This document shows, piece after piece, positions 5,756-8,909 of a stretch of 8,909 nucleotides of DNA. Origin of the DNA: Gammaproteobacteria bacterium. Lineage in GTDB: Bacteria; Pseudomonadota; Gammaproteobacteria; Chromatiales; Chromatiaceae. The translations under genes and the position numbers were made by a program. Below the pieces are notes generated by a model that saw only the letters and a program-made list of their open reading frames with translations, did not search any database and was not told the origin of the DNA. The stretch lies in NCBI GenBank assembly GCA_015231665.1, contig JADGBD010000069.1, positions 1 through 8,909 of the forward strand. Reading direction: 5' to 3'. How positions within the stretch are numbered: position 1 is the first letter of the stretch; the number at the start of each line of letters is the position of its first letter.

Positions 5756-7168
5756 TTACTCCTCTTTGAACGCGCGGGCAAACATGTTGCTGATGGGCTG
5801 GACCAGGTACTGAACAAAGGTGCGCGCCCCGGCCTTGATCATCACCTCGGCTGGCATGCCGGACATCAGCTCCAGTTTGTATTCCTTCATCTGTTCCAGG
5901 CCCTTCTCAGTCACCAACACCTTGACCTCATAATAGGGCGCGCCGGTATGCTCGTCCACCAGGCTGTCGGCGGATACCCGCTGGACCTTGCCTTCGATCA
6001 CCGGAATGTCGTTCATATCAAAGGCGGAAAAACGGATGTCCGCGGGCTGATTGGGGAACACCCGGTCGATCTGGGTGGTCTCGATGCGGGCATCGACGAC
6101 GAATTCCTGCGACTGGGGCACTATGTGCATGATTGGCGTGCCCGGCGAGATCACCGCTCCCAGGGTGTGAATGTCCATGCCCACCACCAGGCCGCTGTCC
6201 GGCGCCGTCATGGTGGTGCGCTCGACCCGGTCACTCAGGGAGATCATGCGCACGCGGAAATCCGCCAGGGCCGCCAGGCTTTCGCGCAACTGCCCCAGCA
6301 CGTCGGTGAGGAACTGCTGCTTGATCAGCAGGATCTGTGACTTGGCCTCGCCGATCTGGATCTTCAGGCGGGCGATATCCGCCTTGTGCTGGGCCACCTC
6401 GCCTTCCAGGGAGAGCTTCTGATGCTCGATCTGGCGCAGCTGCTGCTTGTCCGCCAGCTGGCGGTCGTACAGGCTCTGCCATTCGGCAATCTCGTTGCTG
6501 GAGAGTTCGATGCGGCCCTGCTTGATCTGTGATACCGCCTCCAGGCCCTCGATCTGCTGGCCCAGCTGTTCGATGCGGTTCTCCAGCACGTCGATCTCGC
6601 CCTGCATGGACTTCTTGCGGAAGGCGAACAGGCGTGTCTCCTGCTGGCGCAAATCGTCCAGCTCGGACTGCTCAAAGGCCTTGTCCTCCACCTCGGGGAA
6701 TTCGATCCGATCCAGCCCATCCCGCTCCGCTTCCAGGCGTGCCAGCTTGGTCTGCTCGTTGTAGTACTGCCAGCGGACTATGTCCAGCTGCACCCGGTGC
6801 TGCACATCGTCGATCTTGAGCAGTAGCTGGCCCTTTTGCACGAAGTCGCCGTCCTTGACCGCAATCTCGCTCACCAGGCCGCCTTCCAGGTGCTGCACCG
6901 TTTTGCGGTTGGATTCCACCTTGACCTGGCCAGTGGCCAGCACGGCGCTGTCGATCGGCGCGGTAAAGGCCCAAAGGGCGAGGCCGCCGAGCATAATCAG
7001 CAGCACCAGATTGCCGGCGCGGCGGTATTTGCGGTCGTTGGAATCGGGCGCGCTGGGTTCTTCAATGTCCTCGCCGGCGACTTTATCCTGAAGGGTTTGC
7101 AACAGACCGAGGGAGCTGGTTTTCAGCCTGGCCAGGGGTGTCTCTGCATCGTTGGGCGCCTGTGACAT
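5756..7168 (-). CDS. HlyD/PrtE family type I secretion membrane fusion protein
   Basis: The 470-residue protein is the periplasmic adaptor linking the ABC exporter to the TolC-type channel. A cytoplasmic N-terminus of about 50 residues precedes one membrane span (about 52-70, NLVLLIMLGGLALWAF). The split lipoyl/barrel-sandwich domain is visible as VQHLEGGLVSEIAVKDGDFV (91-110) with QLLLKID, and as TAPDSGLVVGMDIHTLGAVI (321-340) with GTPIMHIVP. Between them, about 125-315 is a long Gln/Glu/Arg-rich coiled-coil hairpin. The C-terminus carries the HlyD-family block ELMSGMPAEVMIKAGARTFVQYLVQPI. The ATG at 7168 follows AAGGA (7180-7184) at an 11-nt spacing, which is long but acceptable, and 31 nt separate it from the ABC stop. 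The N-terminal cytosolic part seems somewhat longer than in classic PrtE proteins. Otherwise it is complete and ordinary. Confidence 0.96.
   Translation of the reverse strand: MSQAPNDAETPLARLKTSSLGLLQTLQDKVAGEDIEEPSAPDSNDRKYRRAGNLVLLIMLGGLALWAFTAPIDSAVLATGQVKVESNRKTVQHLEGGLVSEIAVKDGDFVQKGQLLLKIDDVQHRVQLDIVRWQYYNEQTKLARLEAERDGLDRIEFPEVEDKAFEQSELDDLRQQETRLFAFRKKSMQGEIDVLENRIEQLGQQIEGLEAVSQIKQGRIELSSNEIAEWQSLYDRQLADKQQLRQIEHQKLSLEGEVAQHKADIARLKIQIGEAKSQILLIKQQFLTDVLGQLRESLAALADFRVRMISLSDRVERTTMTAPDSGLVVGMDIHTLGAVISPGTPIMHIVPQSQEFVVDARIETTQIDRVFPNQPADIRFSAFDMNDIPVIEGKVQRVSADSLVDEHTGAPYYEVKVLVTEKGLEQMKEYKLELMSGMPAEVMIKAGARTFVQYLVQPISNMFARAFKEE
5759..5767 (-). promoter_or_regulatory. Ribosome binding site of the TolC gene inside the adaptor gene end
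   Basis: AAAGAGGAG forms the last three sense codons (Lys-Glu-Glu) of the adaptor gene and is a strong Shine-Dalgarno 6 nt before ATG 5752. The overlap implies translational coupling of adaptor and channel. Confidence 0.75.
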
Positions 7169-7199
7169 GGTCGCTGTAATCCTTGAAAATCAATAATCG

Positions 7200-8909
7200 T
7201 TATGAAGTCAGCGCCTGAGGCGTAACCTGGGTGGCCGCCGCAAGCTTCTGCAGCACCTCCGGCTTGGGGCCGAACATCACCGCCTGACCGTTGCGCAGCA
7301 CCAGCAGCTTGTCTACCACATCGATGATGCTGGTGCGGTGGGTGATCAGAATCACCGTCACCTGACGTTGCTTGAGGGTCTGGATGGCGGTGGTCAGGGC
7401 GCGCTCGCCGATGTCGTCGAGGTTGGAATTGGGCTCGTCCAGCACCACCAGTTTGGGCTCGCCGTAGATCGCCCGCGCCAGGCCGATGCGCTGGCGCTGG
7501 CCGCCGGACAGGGCGCCGCCGGACTGGCCAATCAAGGTGTCATAGCCCTCCGGCAGCTGCAGGATCATCTCGTGCACCCCGGCCATCTGCGCCGCCTCCA
7601 CCACCTTGGTGGGGTCGATCTCGCCAAAGCGGGCGATGTTCTCGGAGATGCTGCCGTCGAACAACTCGATATCCTGAGGTAGATAGCCGATGTAGGGTCC
7701 CAGCTCGTTGCGGTTCCACTGGGTTATATCGGCGCCGTCCAGGCGCACCTCGCCGGCGCGGATCGGCCAGAGGCCCAGGATCACCCGCGCCAGGCTCGAT
7801 TTGCCCGCCGCGCTGGGGCCGATGATGCCCAGGGTCTCGCCCGCAGGCAGGTCAAAGCCGACACCGCTGAGCACCATGTTCTGACTTGCCGGCGGAGTCG
7901 CCATCACGCCCTTGACCAGCAGGTGACCCTTGGGTGCGGGCAGGCTCATGCGGTCCTTCTCATCGGGCACCTGCTCCAGCAGCTTGTTCAGTCGTCCATA
8001 GGCAGAGCGGGCATCGGTAAAACCCTTCCAGCTGCCGATGAGCAAATCCAGCGGCGCCAGGGCGCGGCCCATGATGATGGAGCCGGCGATCATCATGCCC
8101 GGCGTCAGCTCCATCTCGATCACCAGATAGGCCCCCAGCCCCAGCATCAGCGACTGCGAGGTCAGGCGCACCGACTTACTCACGTTACTCCAGACGCTGG
8201 CGCGGTCACTGGCCTGGGTTTGCAGGCCAAGGAACTTGTTGTGCCCCTCCAGCCAGCGGCTACGCAGGTTCTCCTGCATGCCCATGGCGTGCACCACCTC
8301 GGCATTGCGCTGGGTATTGGCGGCGCGGTTGAACGACTTGATGCTCTCGCCATTGGCAGCGCCCAGCAGTTTCTTGGTGCGCCACTCGTTGACGAAGGCC
8401 AGAAAAACCAGGATAACTGCTGCCAGCGTGGCGAAAATGCCATAGTAGGGATGGAAGAGGAACAAAATGGCTAGGTAGATCGGCAGCCAGGGGGCATCGA
8501 AGAAGGCGAACAGGCCGTTGCCGGTCATGTACTGGCGCAGGGTGGTCAAATCGCGCAGGGGCTGGGAGCCGCCCTGGTTGGGGCTCATCAGGCTCAGCTT
8601 CATCGAGGCATCGAACAGGCGCTGGTTGAGCGACTCCTCGATCTGGCTGCCCACCCGGATCAGCACCCGCGAACGGATGAATTCCAGCATCGCCATGCTG
8701 GCGAACAGGAACACCACCACCAGGGTCAGCATCACCAGGGTCGATTCGCTGCGGCTGGTGAGCACCCGGTCGTACAGCTGCAGCATGTACAGGGGCGGCG
8801 TCAGCATCAGCAAGTTGATGAAAAAGCTGAACACCCCGACGGCAATGAAGGAGCGGCTGACCTTGGAAAGCACCTCGGCCAGGGGGGATTTGTGGTCGGA
8901 TTTGTTCAT
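7200..8909 (-). CDS. PrtD-type type I secretion ABC transporter (permease/ATPase)
   Basis: The 569-residue half-transporter is the inner-membrane ATPase that recognises the cargo and drives type I secretion. The membrane domain spans about 20-300, with hydrophobic segments near 20-43, 58-78, 141-153, 155-173, 250-265 and 270-290, and PrtD-like blocks such as LTPPLYMLQLYDRVL (36-50). The nucleotide-binding domain has Walker A GPSAAGKSS (364-372), Q-loop Gln412, signature LSGGQRQR (467-474), Walker B LVVLD with catalytic Glu492, D-loop SNLD (495-498) and H-loop His524. There is no N-terminal C39 peptidase or peptidase-like domain, which separates it from HlyB and bacteriocin exporters and fits cargo with an uncleaved C-terminal signal. 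The ATG is the last codon of the window at 8907-8909. The gene looks complete, but its ribosome site and promoter are outside. It heads the visible secretion operon. Confidence 0.95.
   Translation of the reverse strand: MNKSDHKSPLAEVLSKVSRSFIAVGVFSFFINLLMLTPPLYMLQLYDRVLTSRSESTLVMLTLVVVFLFASMAMLEFIRSRVLIRVGSQIEESLNQRLFDASMKLSLMSPNQGGSQPLRDLTTLRQYMTGNGLFAFFDAPWLPIYLAILFLFHPYYGIFATLAAVILVFLAFVNEWRTKKLLGAANGESIKSFNRAANTQRNAEVVHAMGMQENLRSRWLEGHNKFLGLQTQASDRASVWSNVSKSVRLTSQSLMLGLGAYLVIEMELTPGMMIAGSIIMGRALAPLDLLIGSWKGFTDARSAYGRLNKLLEQVPDEKDRMSLPAPKGHLLVKGVMATPPASQNMVLSGVGFDLPAGETLGIIGPSAAGKSSLARVILGLWPIRAGEVRLDGADITQWNRNELGPYIGYLPQDIELFDGSISENIARFGEIDPTKVVEAAQMAGVHEMILQLPEGYDTLIGQSGGALSGGQRQRIGLARAIYGEPKLVVLDEPNSNLDDIGERALTTAIQTLKQRQVTVILITHRTSIIDVVDKLLVLRNGQAVMFGPKPEVLQKLAAATQVTPQALTS

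Noticed and set aside
1..8909. tRNA, rRNA, CRISPR arrays, insertion sequences or integrase genes
   Set aside because: The window is almost wholly filled by six intact genes, and no such signature was seen in the short gaps.

Overview
The window comes from a GC-rich proteobacterium, most likely a gammaproteobacterium. Two sequence facts point there. A Mrp/ApbC ATPase gene and metG sit side by side and divergent, an arrangement known from E. coli and many other gammaproteobacteria. MetG itself reads as a typical proteobacterial enzyme, with a 4-Cys zinc knuckle and a fused C-terminal tRNA-binding domain. Its N-terminal motif (GPIHIGH) is not the GSIHLGH form that I recall from Pseudomonas and E. 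coli, so I do not place the organism below class level.

Layout. Positions 12-1103 (minus) encode the iron-sulfur carrier ATPase Mrp/ApbC. Positions 1104-1420 are a divergent intergenic region with candidate promoters in both directions and a short degenerate tandem repeat. Positions 1421-3466 (plus) encode methionyl-tRNA synthetase. MetG converges across 38 bp on a four-gene minus-strand block that fills 3505-8909. In transcription order this block is a PrtD-type ABC exporter (7200-8909), an HlyD/PrtE-type membrane fusion protein (5756-7168), a TolC-type outer-membrane protein (4439-5752) and a SapC-family protein of unknown function (3505-4293).

How the genes fit together. The first two are housekeeping genes. 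The other four form a complete type I secretion apparatus: inner-membrane ATPase, periplasmic adaptor and outer-membrane channel, plus a SapC homologue. This is the gene content of the Campylobacter fetus S-layer secretion locus sapCDEF, but here SapC is the last cistron instead of the first. The ABC protein starts directly with its membrane domain and has no C39 peptidase, so the cargo should carry an uncleaved C-terminal secretion signal. No cargo gene lies in the window. The ABC gene begins at the very last base, so the cargo and the operon promoter are probably beyond position 8909.

The most unusual non-coding structure is the 145-bp gap between the TolC and SapC genes. It holds a roughly 124-bp element bounded by imperfect 17-bp inverted repeats made of AGC-starting heptads. 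Inside are a strong GC hairpin, a duplicated GGGGAGAGGGG motif and an AT-rich palindrome. It resembles a REP/MITE-like repeat that separates SapC from the secretion genes.
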